64,000 nucleotides of DNA, taken from positions 158,406 through 222,405 of the forward strand of contig JAIXMQ010000050.1 in the NCBI GenBank assembly GCA_025716855.1, read 5' to 3'. Numbering within the stretch: position 1 is the first letter of the stretch; every line of letters begins with the position of its first letter. Of this stretch, positions 45,729 to 57,324 are shown piece after piece. The position numbers and the translations under genes are program-made. The stretch comes from Pilaira anomala. Taxonomy: Eukaryota; Mucoromycota; Mucoromycetes; Mucorales; Mucoraceae. The notes under the pieces are model-generated. The model worked only from the letters and a program-made list of their open reading frames with translations. It was not told the origin of the DNA and did not search any database.

Positions 45729-47827
45729 GTCATGACAGAATTGCGAGGAGTAGCATAGAGCAAGGGATTTTTAAACATGATCCAAACATTCGTTCTAGGA
45801 GCCCAGAACGTGTCATCTTGCTTATACCAGATTCTAGCCAAAGGTGTATCTTCAATCAACTCAGGTTCCGTCTTCTTTTCAGTCACTTCAAATTTAGAAA
45901 CATCCAAATTCGAAGGAAGAAATTCATTGATAGCAGGCAACGTAAACTCGTCATTCAACGATATATTTTCCAGTCTCTACAGCCACACATAGATTAAAAC
46001 AGGTAAAATAAATATAATAGATTTTTTTTTTTTTACTTACATTCATTAACTCGGGTCTTAAGCCAAGTTCCTCATAGTCCGTTGAATACCACTTCTCAAC
46101 CTTTGTCAATTGAATACCATGTGGAAATTCCTGTGCTGCCAACATCAATCTAAAATTATCTGGTCTCAAGAGCTCTAAATGTTGATTAATCAATTTAGGG
46201 TCATATTTTCGAAGGATATGTGATCCACTAATGGTTTGGTGAGGAGGTAAATTCTCTTGCATTTGTTGTGATAAATAAGATGCGTATTGAGAGGGTGTAC
46301 ACTTCTCTGAAAATCTAAATTCAATTTCGGCTAATGATTTGATTTCGTCAAATATCCATTGCTTAGGTCCAGATTCCTTCAACATTTCAATGTACTGGAA
46401 TATTGCTACTACTACATCTTCATAGTGAACTGATGTCATGTAATATATGTATGTTAATTTTTTTTTTTTAGTTCCACGTGATATGTATAAAAATATAATT
46501 ACCTATGCCTTGTTCTGTTAAATCAACACAGACATGAAAGAATCCAAATCCAGTACCACCAAAGCACATGCCTGAACTCAAATAAGTAGCCCAATTCTTC
46601 TTTTTCAAGTAGGATAAGATGGATCCAGGACCTTCATGACCAGTTAAATGGGACAGATAATGTGCAGGCTGTTTTAAAGAAATGAAAGGAGATTAAAATG
46701 ATAGCTATGAAATACATGTACCAATAAATGACTGTACCTGACTTTCATAAAAAGGAGCTTGATCAGGGAAAGGAAAAGTAACAGATAAAGTACGTGTCTT
46801 TTTAACAGACTTGATAAATATTTGTTTTTTGGTTTGATTTTCTGTCAAAGGATGACCTTCAAAAGAAGGCACAAGAATATTTCGATTAATCACATTTGAG
46901 AATTTCTCTACAACCCATTCAGTCAATTGATCCAAAGATTCTAAATCATAAATATATGTCAGTTATTTGCTTAATATACACACAAGTATATATACCAAAC
47001 TTTTTTCTTTTTACCCTTTCCAATCACGGTTAATTTCATAATATTAGCAGAGTAATAAGTTTCATGAAACTTCAACAACTCTTGTCTAATATCTAGGCCC
47101 AATTTTCTTGGATTATCCATCAATGTCTCCAAATTACCCGTTTCAAACAAATGCCAAGGATGATTTGGGTTACTCAATTGTTTTTCAACTTGAGCAATAC
47201 GCCAACAATCCGATTGCAAATTCTTTTTATGTTCAGAATCCACTGCTCTTAATTCTCTTTCTGTACAACTTTCTGAAAACAAAGGGTCAATGAAAAAGTG
47301 ACTGAATCGATCAAGTGCTCCTTCCAAAAATTGATGTCCCACTTCAAAAAAATAATTCGTATTTTCTGTTCCTGTAAATGCATTTGCAAGCCCTTTGATA
47401 TAAAAATTAATTAAATGTGTTGTATATGATTTGCTTTATTTACTATTTTCTTACCAGAATGCTCTGAAAGATAACTATAATAATCGTTTTCTTTTGGATA
47501 CTTTTTTGTACCCATAAATAACAAATGTTCACAAAAATGTGCTAAACCTTGCAAGTTTTCCTATAAAATATATTAGAATTTTTCATTCGACTATTGTACG
47601 CTGTTATGACTTACTGGGTCATTAAGACTACCAACATGAACGTCAAGAGCAGCACTAGCACGATCCGTATCAGGATCACTGATGATTAAAACTTCAAGTT
47701 GATTCAAAAGCTTAACCAAACGATACTCACGTTCGTCATTAGCTGGCTTCTCTAAGGCTTTTGTATAAACTTGATAACATTCGTTAATTTGCCAATCTTT
47801 TTGACTAGCTACTACTGCAGACACCAT
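44103..47827 (-). CDS. Insulin-degrading-enzyme-type M16 metallopeptidase (Ste23-like), one apparent frameshift
   Basis: About ten exons on the minus strand, from [20 protein letters not shown] (47827) to ...PFYKFTNV. The inverted zinc motif is intact: [18 protein letters not shown] (HxxEH), followed by [15 protein letters not shown] and [12 protein letters not shown], all hallmarks of IDE/Ste23 (M16A). Later domains keep [37 protein letters not shown] and [14 protein letters not shown]. The family cleaves small peptides in a closed chamber; the yeast orthologue also matures a-factor. Near 45350 the reading frame changes inside AAAAAC: upstream reads ELTRGYEK, downstream reads [20 protein letters not shown]; removing one A gives [14 protein letters not shown], matching the family. 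There is no splice site at that point. Either an indel error in a homopolymer or a disabled gene. An upstream Met at 47944 would add a poly-F leader, less likely. Confidence 0.88.
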
Positions 47828-48466
47828 TCTAAAAAAGAAAAAAAAAAAAGAAAGAGAGAAAAGGGTCACGAATTTAATAGGCCAATCCTTGGTTATTAGT
47901 CGATCATTTAACCGCCCCTTAATTTTTTTTTTCTGGATGCACATGACTTTATCAGTTGATACAATGACCTTTTTTTATGTAACACATGTAAAAAAAAGCC
48001 ATATCTTTCGGGAAAAAATCAAAGACCTTTCACAGGTCATTACCGATATTACTTTGAGAAAGCGAGTTATTATAACAAAAAGTAAAAAGCGTGAGAGCCA
48101 CGATTAGAATTGGAACTAGAACAGAGCATTATCTAAGGTTTATTAAAAGCATTATGAATAAATATTTCAGAAAAAAACAATTTACATTGTTCTGAATATG
48201 TATCATATTCATAAGCCTACTATTACACAAAGCTGTATCGAGAATATAAGTATTTTCCTCCGTATTCATTTTTTTAACAGACGAAAAAAAACTCAGTAGA
48301 CGAAAAGGTCACTGCTGTACGACATAATCATAAAAGAAAACTATTGCATGTACCTGAAGAAGCTGAAAACAGCAAACGAATGTGTATAGTTATATTTATA
48401 AATGGTGCAATACTCACTTTTTATTCTATTCGCAGTAGTGACATACATATTATACGAGGCCAAGAA

Positions 48467-49450
48467 TCATAACACTTTTATTACTATTGTCATTATATTC
48501 ATGAGCTGTTTTAATTTGTAATTTGCAATTTCCTGCAATTCTTCTGGAGTGAATATCTTTTTCCAGCTACATAGGACTGAAAAAAAAAAGTAACAATAAG
48601 TACATACATCTTTAGTTTTAATATGTAAGACTATAACTTTCGTAATTACACTGAAATACGAATTCTTTCGTCTTCTCAACAATCACACAGAAAGGGAGTT
48701 TCCATATCTTTGTGAGATCTAGTTTATTGTACATTGATTTAACATTTTTTTAAAGGTACAGAACAGATTCACTTGTGTTTTATTGCTAAAACTCTTAGAG
48801 TTGATAGAACTAGTCGAATTGACGGATCCGGTAGACCTGTTAAACTGTTACATCCAAGTTAAAAGTACTTATATGTCGTGGGTCAAAGATACCATTATAC
48901 GGTGAAAGACTTTGATCTTCAACCTCTTCTCGCTCATCGCTTGTGTTAATGACTCTATAACATTGAAGATACTCCTTCATGGTCAGATTATATACTCTCG
49001 GGCTTCGATCATAGTATTTTTAAAGATAACTTCTGGTGTAAATATCATCTGATCCTGGCTCTATATCGGCAAGACTAGCAGAAGATCTTAACTGTCTTCT
49101 TTGCTCTTCATTTGTCATAGTAATATCAATGTATAAGACCGAAAAACTATTTGATGCTTATGGAATGACATTATATCAAAAATAGCATCGATAATTCCAA
49201 TTTTTCTTGCATCAAAATGTTGGTTAGTGGTTTCTTGGTCAACATCAAACGAAACGTGAGTATCAGGCTTTGATAGGTATTTACTCAAATAACTACACTT
49301 CCAGTTTGGGATCATGCAGAAACTGTTTGAAGGGAGCACATGACAAGCTGAGTAATAAAAGTAGTTGATCGAAAAACAACTCTCTTGAGGTGGTTTGTAA
49401 CAAGATAAGATTTAGTTTTAAGCTCGTATTGGCTATTTGAGTAAACAAGT
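48467..49450 (-). pseudogene. Decayed gene, family unknown
   Basis: Minus-strand coding-like blocks broken by stops and shifts. From upstream: EDLFTQIANTSLKLNLILLQ with TTSRELFFDQLLLLLSLSCA and PFKQFLHDPKLEV; shifted, YLSKPDTHVSFDVDQETTNQ; then MTNEEQRRQLRSSASLADIE (from 49118), an in-frame TAA, and KYYDRSPRVYNLTMKEYLQC continuing to NTSDEREEVEDQSLSPYNGI. Further on there is WKKIFTPEELQEIANYKLKQ near 48500. The blocks are too coherent to be chance, but I recognise no domain. Confidence 0.5.
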
Positions 49451-50398
49451 CTTCAGTGATTTCATTTTTATCAATCTACCGAAAAATAAGAGGATAAAAG
49501 GCCCTTTTATCTTGATCTTTCTTTCAGTATTAACATAACTAATGCCATTTTAATAAAATTTTACATATAGCTTTATTATATACATACATAATATGAAAAT
49601 AAGAATGTATATATCAATAAAAAAATTATATAATGATATTTTATTTACATAGAGAACTTTAGTTTGGTGTCAGTTAAATATTCTTTTCGTGTCTAACTAA
49701 CTAGATAAAATGAAAGATGTTAAAATGCTAAAGAAGTGTATAAGATAACAATAGTATGTTAATTTTAACAGGTATGAAGAATGGAGTAAAAAACTTTATT
49801 TAAGGCAAAATAATTTTATTATATAGAAGAACCGACTACAGAATTGAAACACGTCCTTCATATTTTTCCTGGAGTACATTATTCATCCCTCAATTTAAAA
49901 AACTTTTCATCGCGACCTATCTTGCGCAGGAAGTATGCATAAACGCTCTCCTGAAGAAGCTCCGTACACATATAAAAAAACTTGGCGGTAAAATAAATAC
50001 TCTACCATTATTGGTACATTTTATCCCCAGGTGGTATCACGCACACTCGTGCGAGGAGAAAGACTTTATTTATATCTTAGCCGTTTTTCCTAATGCTTGA
50101 GTTAAACAGGTACCTGTTCGTGAAACGAATATAATGACACGATATTATTATAAAATAAAATTATATTTTATTGTTGAATGCAGGATGTGAATATATATGA
50201 TATGTAAGGTATTTTTTTAGTTTTGTTCCGTCATCGTTCTCTTTTGGGAGGTGACTTGTTTCGTAAAGGATTGTGGTTTTTTCATTTGGGAGGACAGAAA
50301 AAACTAGTAATTATTTGTTTCTCTTTCTCTTTCTCTCTCTTTCTCTCTTTCTCTCTTTCTTTCTCTTGAATATAACAATAAACAACTACAACAATAAA
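49451..50398. other. Intergenic and upstream region of the SH3 gene
   Basis: AT-rich, no gene seen. A (CTTT/CTCT)n pyrimidine tract at 50310-50367 immediately precedes the SH3 gene start, typical of a fungal leader/promoter. Confidence 0.5.
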
Positions 50399-51446
50399 AT
50401 GGTAGACCAAGAAGAAAAGAAGGAAAAAAAGGACAAGAAAGACAAGAAGGATAAAAAGGATAAAAAAGATAAGAAGGATAAAAAAGACAAAAAAGATAAA
50501 AAAGACAAGAAGGAAAAGAAAAAGGTTATTGCAGACTTGGGAGTAGCAGTTGACCCAGTCAATTACAAATACACAGACGAGTACCTTGACAGTGAAAGAT
50601 TCAAACCAGTACCTAATCCCTCATTCAATCCTGCATTAGTCTCTCCACTTACATCACCAACTCCTTCTCCTCGTTCTATTCCTTCGGCAACAACAACAAC
50701 AAAAGACGAAAAATGGGTCACGGCTTCAAGACGTTCAGGAGAATCTTCTTCGTTAAGACAATCAGAAACTAATACACCAACTCCTACTGAACTTCAGGGT
50801 TTTGCTGCTTCTAAATATGTACCAAGTAATGGATATGCTCATTTAGATCCATCAAAGCATGAGAATGCTTATTCTGCTTTTGATCATTTACAAAATGTTG
50901 TCATGGCTGGTAAACCAACCACCAATCGTCCTTCTCCTCAACAACAACAACAAGCTTTCCAATCCCCGCCACAAAATCATCCTGCTCGTCCTCAACATCA
51001 ACAACAACAACCATCACCACAAATTAGACAACAAGTTCGCCCTCAACAACAACAACAACAATCTCCACAGCAACGAATTGTAGCACAACCAACACAACCT
51101 AATACTCGCCCTGAACGATTAGAAGATGGTGCACTTGTTTTGCAATATTGTAAGAACTTTTTTTTCAAATGATCAATATCCAAAATTTAACCTTTTTTTT
51201 TTTTTTTTTGTTAATAGCACGCGCATTATGGGATTATACTGCTCAAGTAAGTTATATTACAAAATAATTTTTTAATACCAAATGAACTAAAAAAAAACAT
51301 TTTATTAGATTCCTTCTGAATTATCATTCAGAGCGAACGAAAATTTTGCTGTTCTTAATAGACAACCTGATGGTTGGTGGTTTGCTGAATTATTATCACA
51401 AAAAAAGAGAGGTCTTGTACCTGGTAATTATATGGCTCCCAACTAA
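50399..51446 (+). CDS. SH3-domain protein with Lys-Asp repeat and Gln-rich linker
   Basis: Three exons (50399-51149, 51218-51246, 51309-51446) give 305 aa. Residues 5-42 are a highly charged repeat of KDK/KKDKK units, encoded by varied AAG/AAA and GAC/GAT codons. A Ser/Pro/Thr-rich linker and several Gln runs follow. The last ~57 residues form a complete SH3 domain: SRALWDYTAQ, IPSELSFRANENFAVL, DGWWFAELLSQKKRGLVPGN and YMAPN. All SH3 signature positions (ALWDY, WW, G-VPxNY-like) are present. SH3 domains bind PxxP ligands; the placement at the extreme C-terminus plus a lysine-rich N-terminus suggests a membrane- or actin-associated adaptor, but this is inference. The 29-nt middle exon encodes the first strand (SRALWDYTAQ). 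Confidence 0.85.
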
Positions 51447-51502
51447 TAAATAAAATAAAAAATAAAACAAAACAAAATAAAATAAAAAAAACTATTATAT
51501 TA

Positions 51503-53347
51503 TTATAATGCATATCTAAATTGAGGATGTTTATCGTAAACGCCATCCAAATCAAATTTAGACATATCATTTGATTCAGGAACACCATAATTTCTATCCC
51601 TTTTCTCATTCTCACGCACCAGCAAATATCTCAAGATACAAGCAGACAATCCTGCCAAACAAAGAAACACCACACAAATCGTATGTCCTTTTATATACCT
51701 TGGTCCATCTTCTGTACGATAGATTTGAGTTCCAAGCATAGAAAAACATTGTGCAATCATACTGGTCATTGCAATCGCCACCCCTCGTTTCGTATGGCCT
51801 AATTGATTGTTACTGACCCATGAGAGTGTTAATGGGATAATGGGATAGATCCCACAAGCTACAAGTATGGATCCCGTGTAACGTAGTCCGACTTGGTTTG
51901 TAGATAAAAGGAAAATATATCCTAAAATCCCGATACCACATACGCTCATGATGTGATACGCGCGTTGAAGTGTACGATCCGAGTTCCAAGAAACTACCTG
52001 TGTAATTATAACATATGAATTATACATTGTTGTTGAATTTCTAACAATTATTTATACATATTTACAAATACAAGACAAGCTGCCGCAATATAAGGAGGAA
52101 TTGACAATAATTGTGCGTTTAATGAACTAAACCCCATATCTCGAATAATCGTAGGTAAAAAGATTGAAAAACTAGCAAGTGCAATATTTAATCCAATATA
52201 AATCACAACTTTTTTTTTTTTTTTTTATAAGTGAATCATTCACAAACTTAATAAAAAAAATTTTTTTTTTACCTGCAAACCAAACTTTGTAATCTATTAC
52301 AGCTGCAATCAATTGTTGCTTATCAAATGATTTTTCGTCCGTGTTACCACTCTTTCGAATTCTTTGAATAGCCACTTGCTTTTCTTCTGCTGTTAACCAT
52401 CCATTCGATGCAGTTTCCGGTATATCAGGTAACACAATAAAGCTTAAAAATCCCAATACAATTGTAGGTAAAGCTTCTACTATAAATAGCCATCTTTTTT
52501 ACTTGAATTAGGTATATGTATGTGTAAAAAAAAAATTATAAACCTTACCTCCATCCTGCAAGACCATGTGCACCTTCTAAAGTTCCGAGTACGCCGTAAG
52601 CAACTGCACCAGCAAATGCTCCAGCTATTGTAGATGAGCCAAAATAAATAGCGACTCTTGTCGCTAATTCATCTCTTTGATACCAAAATGATAGGAATAA
52701 AGGTGTTGAAGGACCTACACCTGTTTCAAATACCCCTAAAAAGAATCTACATGCAATTAAGCCAGCTGCATTATGTGTAAATGCTTGGCTTATATATATC
52801 ATCAGCCTTATTAAATTTATGACCTCTTCTATATGTATTACCATAATGAACAAATACCCCAAAGTATCATTGTGCTAGAAATCCAACGTGAAGGTCTTAA
52901 TCGTTTCACCAGTAAATTTGAAGGTATATGAAAAAGAACATAACCTATTGTGTAACGAATCACATGAGATTTTCCAAGTTTTTAGTTTTTAATGATTTTT
53001 TTTTTTTTTACCTGCAAAGAAAATAGTGAGTGCTGTATAATAATCATTCCCAACCAAATTCAAATCCTTCTCTAAAGTTCCAAGACGAGCATTTCCAATA
53101 TTATTTCTATCAAGACTAAGTAATAAATACAGTACAGATAACCAAGGGATCAACCTACACTTTTTATTTAAAAAAAATCATAAAATCATATGTGTTGTGT
53201 GTACCTTAAATCAAGCTTACGCAATAACCTCTTTTCAATCACCTCAAATTTTTCCAGCTCTTCAGTACCCATAGCTGAAATTGATTCATAACTACGTACC
53301 ATTTCATCGGATGATATAATAGATCTGTTCTCTCTTTTGCGCTCCAT
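51503..53347 (-). CDS. MFS transporter, anion:cation symporter (Dal5/Tna1-like)
   Basis: Multi-exon minus-strand gene from MERKRENRSIISSDEMVRSY (53347) to QFRYAL. After an acidic cytosolic N-terminus it reads LRKLDLR, then LIPWLSVLYLLLSLDRNNIG with NARLGTLEKDL. This K-x-D-x-R...LDR-NIGNA signature is typical of the ACS family (allantoate, nicotinate and related organic anion permeases). Later helices include ACRFFLGVFETGVGPSTPLF with a FWYQRDELATR loop, WRWLFIVEALPTIVLGF, and a cytosolic loop LTAEEKQVAIQRIRKS. The second half contains CLVFVVSWNSDRTLQRAYH and SWVSNNQLGHTKRGVAIAMT. Twelve membrane helices are expected; the protein should act at the plasma membrane. The substrate is not predictable. 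The exon around 52.79-52.86 kb has an uncertain boundary. Confidence 0.88.
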
Positions 53348-54685
53348 AAAATGTATTGTTTAAAAGAAATTGAAAATGGAATTTATAAAAATAAAATAAA
53401 AATGTTTACAGATAAAAAAAAAAGTTGATTATTATGCATCAAAATGAGTAAAAACATTTTATCCAACTTTATTGGCTTAATTCAAATAGAGCAGCGGACA
53501 TTACTTGCAGTTTTTACTAACTTCATGAAAAACTGTTGAGCCTGTATCTTTACACCATATCGACTTTCTGCTGCTATCGACGTTTTTTTTTTTTGTTTTT
53601 TGTTTTGTTTTGTTTAATTTGTTTAATAACCTTTTTTTAAGCAAGTTAGAACATTGTTTTTTTTTCTATCAACTTGTTCCAAAAGTTACAAAAATGGTTA
53701 GGATAAACTACCGTACGTGATACCAATGAGCTGGAATGATTACGCTATTTGATATATCAGGCTCTGAAGAGAGGGTTGTCTGTTTTGATTGATTCATGTC
53801 ATAAGATATTGTTACTGGTAAAATAAGCGTCATAAAGTCTGGTTTGTCTATTTAAGTTTTTCTTTTCTTTTAGTTTGATTTGACAAGATTGAATCGTAAT
53901 AAGATGTTTACCCTGTGCATATAGTTATATCAGCCATTGAGCTAAAGAAATACTTTAAATCATTATAAACAAAGATCCGATAGATCTGCTCAAGAAACAG
54001 AGATAGTAAAATTTAAAAAATATGGATTTTGCTTATTATGACATAATAAAGTGATTTTATGGTTCAGTGCAAATTAAATGGAATAAGACACTCTTTTTTT
54101 TATCGACTTGAGCTTAAAGCTTTTCAATGATACAAAAGTTACAAAAATGACTAGAGTAAATGACTTTAAGTGATAGCAATGGCCAAAATGCTTACGTCAT
54201 TGACATACCAGATACTGAGGAGAAGCGTATTTGATTTAGTTGATGTATGTCTTAAGATGTGGTAACTAACATATTTGACAGTCTTGGAGAGCTATATATT
54301 AAGCAATTCATTCAAATAGAAAATGTAATAGCACGAATTTTTTAGCGTCACAAAAACAAAGGGCACATGTCTGTTTGCTCTATTTACACATTTTTTATAT
54401 ATGATAGGATCAAATCATGACAACATTTTTTATTTACCCGGTACAAAAATCTAACGAGGTCATGTTTAGCTACTTGACCTATATTTGACTAAAGGAATTC
54501 ATGATTTTCCTTTAGACAATTTGATATAACGTGTTTCATGTAAAACTGATTCAGTTCAATCGGTGTAATGTTTATGCTCCACAAACAAATATCTGTGATC
54601 GTTAGATAGTTATGCAAAAAAAAGGGGGGTTTTATTTCAAGATGTAGATAGAAAATATTATGCAGTAGTGCGTAGATACGTCGAA
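53348..54685. other. Intergenic with a diverged direct repeat
   Basis: No gene seen. Two related stretches, about 53667-53825 and 54100-54262, share AAAAGTTACAAAAATG, then similar sequence (GA-TAC-A-TGA-C-GGAATGATTACG versus GATAGCAATGGCCAAAATGCTTACG) and end near GTCATAAGAT / GTCTTAAGATGT. They look like old copies of one element. Confidence 0.5.
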
Positions 54686-56566
54686 TTAGTCAAAGTAATA
54701 ACTGTTATCTTCATCGGGGTAATAAGAAACTTCTTGAAGAACACCATATTTGATTTTAAAAAGGCTACCTCTATGAGTTATTATATGGATTAATTTCATG
54801 ATTTTGTTGAAATTGAGAGTGAGCGTAGGAACAGCAACAGAATCAATGGAATCCAATTCAATATCATGCGATACTTTTTCATCTATATAGTTGATTTTCA
54901 ACTTGCAATAACGGTTTACATTCAGGTCAAATTTTTCTAGGTTTTTAAGTTTAGAGAAATCGATAAATGCCGAAGGTGTTACTTCATTATGGTTGCTTCG
55001 ATAATCCAAATAAGAAATATTTGGTAGGTAAGTAGCCAACATATTTATAAAATCATATGAAGGTACAAAGTGAAGTATTCTGATGAACTTTATGTTTTCT
55101 TCAGTCTTGGTTAAGGGTGCTAGGCTTTCATTTGAGTAGAAATTTGCCCTAACAGAAGTGGAATGTAGATAGAATAGAGGATAATGGTCTTTCGTTCCAA
55201 CAAATTTAACATATTGGAGGTGAGGACAATTATTTAAAGAATAGTTTAGAATTTTATATGTTAATAATTGATCATTTGTAGTACTGAGACAGAATTTGAT
55301 ACGATTGAATATCTCTGGGCCAACACTCGAAACCGTCTTGTCAGGCAAAACTAATTCAAAGTCTGAACGAGTATCACCATCTTGATTACGTCTATACATA
55401 TCTTGGTATTTCAAGCCATAACTGATGTTTAAAACACCATTTGAATAACTCATCATTTGGTAGATTGAGTTCTTGTCAGAAAAGTCAGCGGTACACAATA
55501 CATTTTTGCCCCCTTTAAACGCATTTAAGATCTGAAAGAAGAGAGTCATCTGTGATTCGTCGTGCACAGTTTGAGCTTCGTAATCTTCATCGAGCTCACA
55601 TTGTAATTTAGCTGATGAGATCTTGCTCATACGCTCAGCAAGCTTCAAAACTCTTTCAATACCAATAAGTTTAATCCAGTCAAATAAATCAATGTCATCC
55701 AGTTTTATATAGAACTTGATTAATTTGGCGGGTAAATAGTAAATGAGCATATCAACGAAGCTTGAGGACATTTTTGGAAAGGTCAATTTTAAACTTTTTA
55801 AATTACTAGTATTTAAAAAGGCATTGTCATTGGTTCGATGTTCCAATGTCTGTTCATTTGTACTGAATTCTAATGCTGTCAACTTTGGGCAAGCAACTTG
55901 TAATTGATAAACTGTGACAGCTTGATTTGAATGATTAATAAGTTTTATATGTGTGATATTCTTGAATTGACTTAAATAATTTGAAATTCCACCATATTGA
56001 ATAAGCATATTTGATCTTCGTTCGTGAAAAATAATGAGCTCTTTTAATGATTCACGGAACTTGAAGTAAACATCACATCGTAAATCATAGGTAGAATCAA
56101 AATGAAATGGATCAGTTAAAAAAGTGATTTTTTCAAGCTGTTTCAAGTGTATGCTTTCATCTAAATCAAGTAAATAATCCACATAATCCGTACCAGAAGT
56201 AGCATCGAGTGACAATATTTTAAGATTTGGGGTGTGGGTAAGAAATTTCAAAAGTTGATATTTTGTCAAATTTTCTTCTACCTCTTCTTCTTCTCCTTCT
56301 TCATTACTGCTGCTACTTCCAAGACAAACATTAGTCTCTTTTTGAAAAAGATATACCATTTTGACCCAATGGCAGTGCTGAAAATACTGGTCTTGATCAA
56401 TTATAGATATCAAACGATGGGTGTTACGACCATAAAATTCCAATACATGGTAATATCGCTGTAGTGCAGCTAAATTCCATTCTTTACAAACCAAACTAAC
56501 CTCCAAAAGATCGGATTTATGAATATGCTGAAATATGTTTAGGTATATTTCTTTTGGTACGTTCAT
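54686..56566 (-). CDS. F-box/leucine-rich-repeat-like protein, intact
   Basis: Single uninterrupted 626-codon frame. The N-terminus MNVPKEIYLNIFQHIHKSDL followed by LEVSLVCKEWNLAALQRYY is a typical F-box (LP-like start, I/L-x-IF, L-x-x-x-x-LVCK-W). An acidic stretch (NEEGEEEEVEENL) and irregular leucine-rich units follow (TPNLKILSLDATS; CPKLTALEFSTNE; LKSLKLTFPKM; NCPHLQYVKFVGTK; LPNISYLDYRSN). The protein is expected to be the substrate receptor of an SCF ubiquitin ligase, binding Skp1 by the F-box; the substrate is unknown. It has the same general design as the F-box pseudogenes in the two inverted arms but is clearly diverged from them. Its lack of introns, unlike most neighbours, fits expansion of this family by duplication or retroposition. 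Confidence 0.85.
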   Translation of the reverse strand: MNVPKEIYLNIFQHIHKSDLLEVSLVCKEWNLAALQRYYHVLEFYGRNTHRLISIIDQDQYFQHCHWVKMVYLFQKETNVCLGSSSSNEEGEEEEVEENLTKYQLLKFLTHTPNLKILSLDATSGTDYVDYLLDLDESIHLKQLEKITFLTDPFHFDSTYDLRCDVYFKFRESLKELIIFHERRSNMLIQYGGISNYLSQFKNITHIKLINHSNQAVTVYQLQVACPKLTALEFSTNEQTLEHRTNDNAFLNTSNLKSLKLTFPKMSSSFVDMLIYYLPAKLIKFYIKLDDIDLFDWIKLIGIERVLKLAERMSKISSAKLQCELDEDYEAQTVHDESQMTLFFQILNAFKGGKNVLCTADFSDKNSIYQMMSYSNGVLNISYGLKYQDMYRRNQDGDTRSDFELVLPDKTVSSVGPEIFNRIKFCLSTTNDQLLTYKILNYSLNNCPHLQYVKFVGTKDHYPLFYLHSTSVRANFYSNESLAPLTKTEENIKFIRILHFVPSYDFINMLATYLPNISYLDYRSNHNEVTPSAFIDFSKLKNLEKFDLNVNRYCKLKINYIDEKVSHDIELDSIDSVAVPTLTLNFNKIMKLIHIITHRGSLFKIKYGVLQEVSYYPDEDNSYYFD

Positions 56567-57324
56567 TGATGATTTTTTTTTATTGTGATAAAATTGAAAG
56601 AAAAAGGAAAAAAAGAAAACGAAAGAACGCGTGAATTTTAGACTGACGGGATTGGCTGCATGTAACTTTATGGTTTCTCCAAAAACAATAATTAGTATGG
56701 CTTGACCTTAAGTAGCATACTAATAAATTTGAACTTGACTTCATATAAAAAAAAAAGACAGCCATCATTCTCAGCAATAAGATGACGGGAGGTCTTTAAA
56801 TTATAGTTAAATACAATGAATTAACAGTACATACTTTGAAGTACCTATACAGGTAAAAATCTGATAGACTGAGAATTTGAGCAACAGATATTAGTGAGCT
56901 ATCTTAGGTATTGAAAAATATGATGTTTCTTATACTGTGATATGATATATGCTGCTGGATAAGATCTGAGACATAAAAGATTATAACTAGGCCACCACTA
57001 TTCTATGTTTGCCTCGTATTGGCTATCCATTTGTTCGTGGTTGAAAATGTGGATAGCAAAAAAAGATATATATGTAAAAATCGGCTTATATCAGAAAAAA
57101 GGCTTTGTCGAGACTAAAAATGCCACCTGTTTTTCTGTTGATATCAATAAGCTTATAAGAATCCATATATATTTACGTTCATATGTATTTACGACAGACT
57201 CATAATGACCCAGTCGAAGACTGAGTTAGTGTACAATTACTCTATTATTAATTCAATACAAAATTTTTATTAAGTCTTTAAGAAAATAGGAACGCCTGCT
57301 TCGATACAGAGATATACGTTCATT
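56567..57324. other. Intergenic, no gene seen
   Basis: About 760 nt of AT-rich sequence between the F-box gene start and the 3' end of the OTU1 gene. Short frames only; none has coherent composition. Confidence 0.5.
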
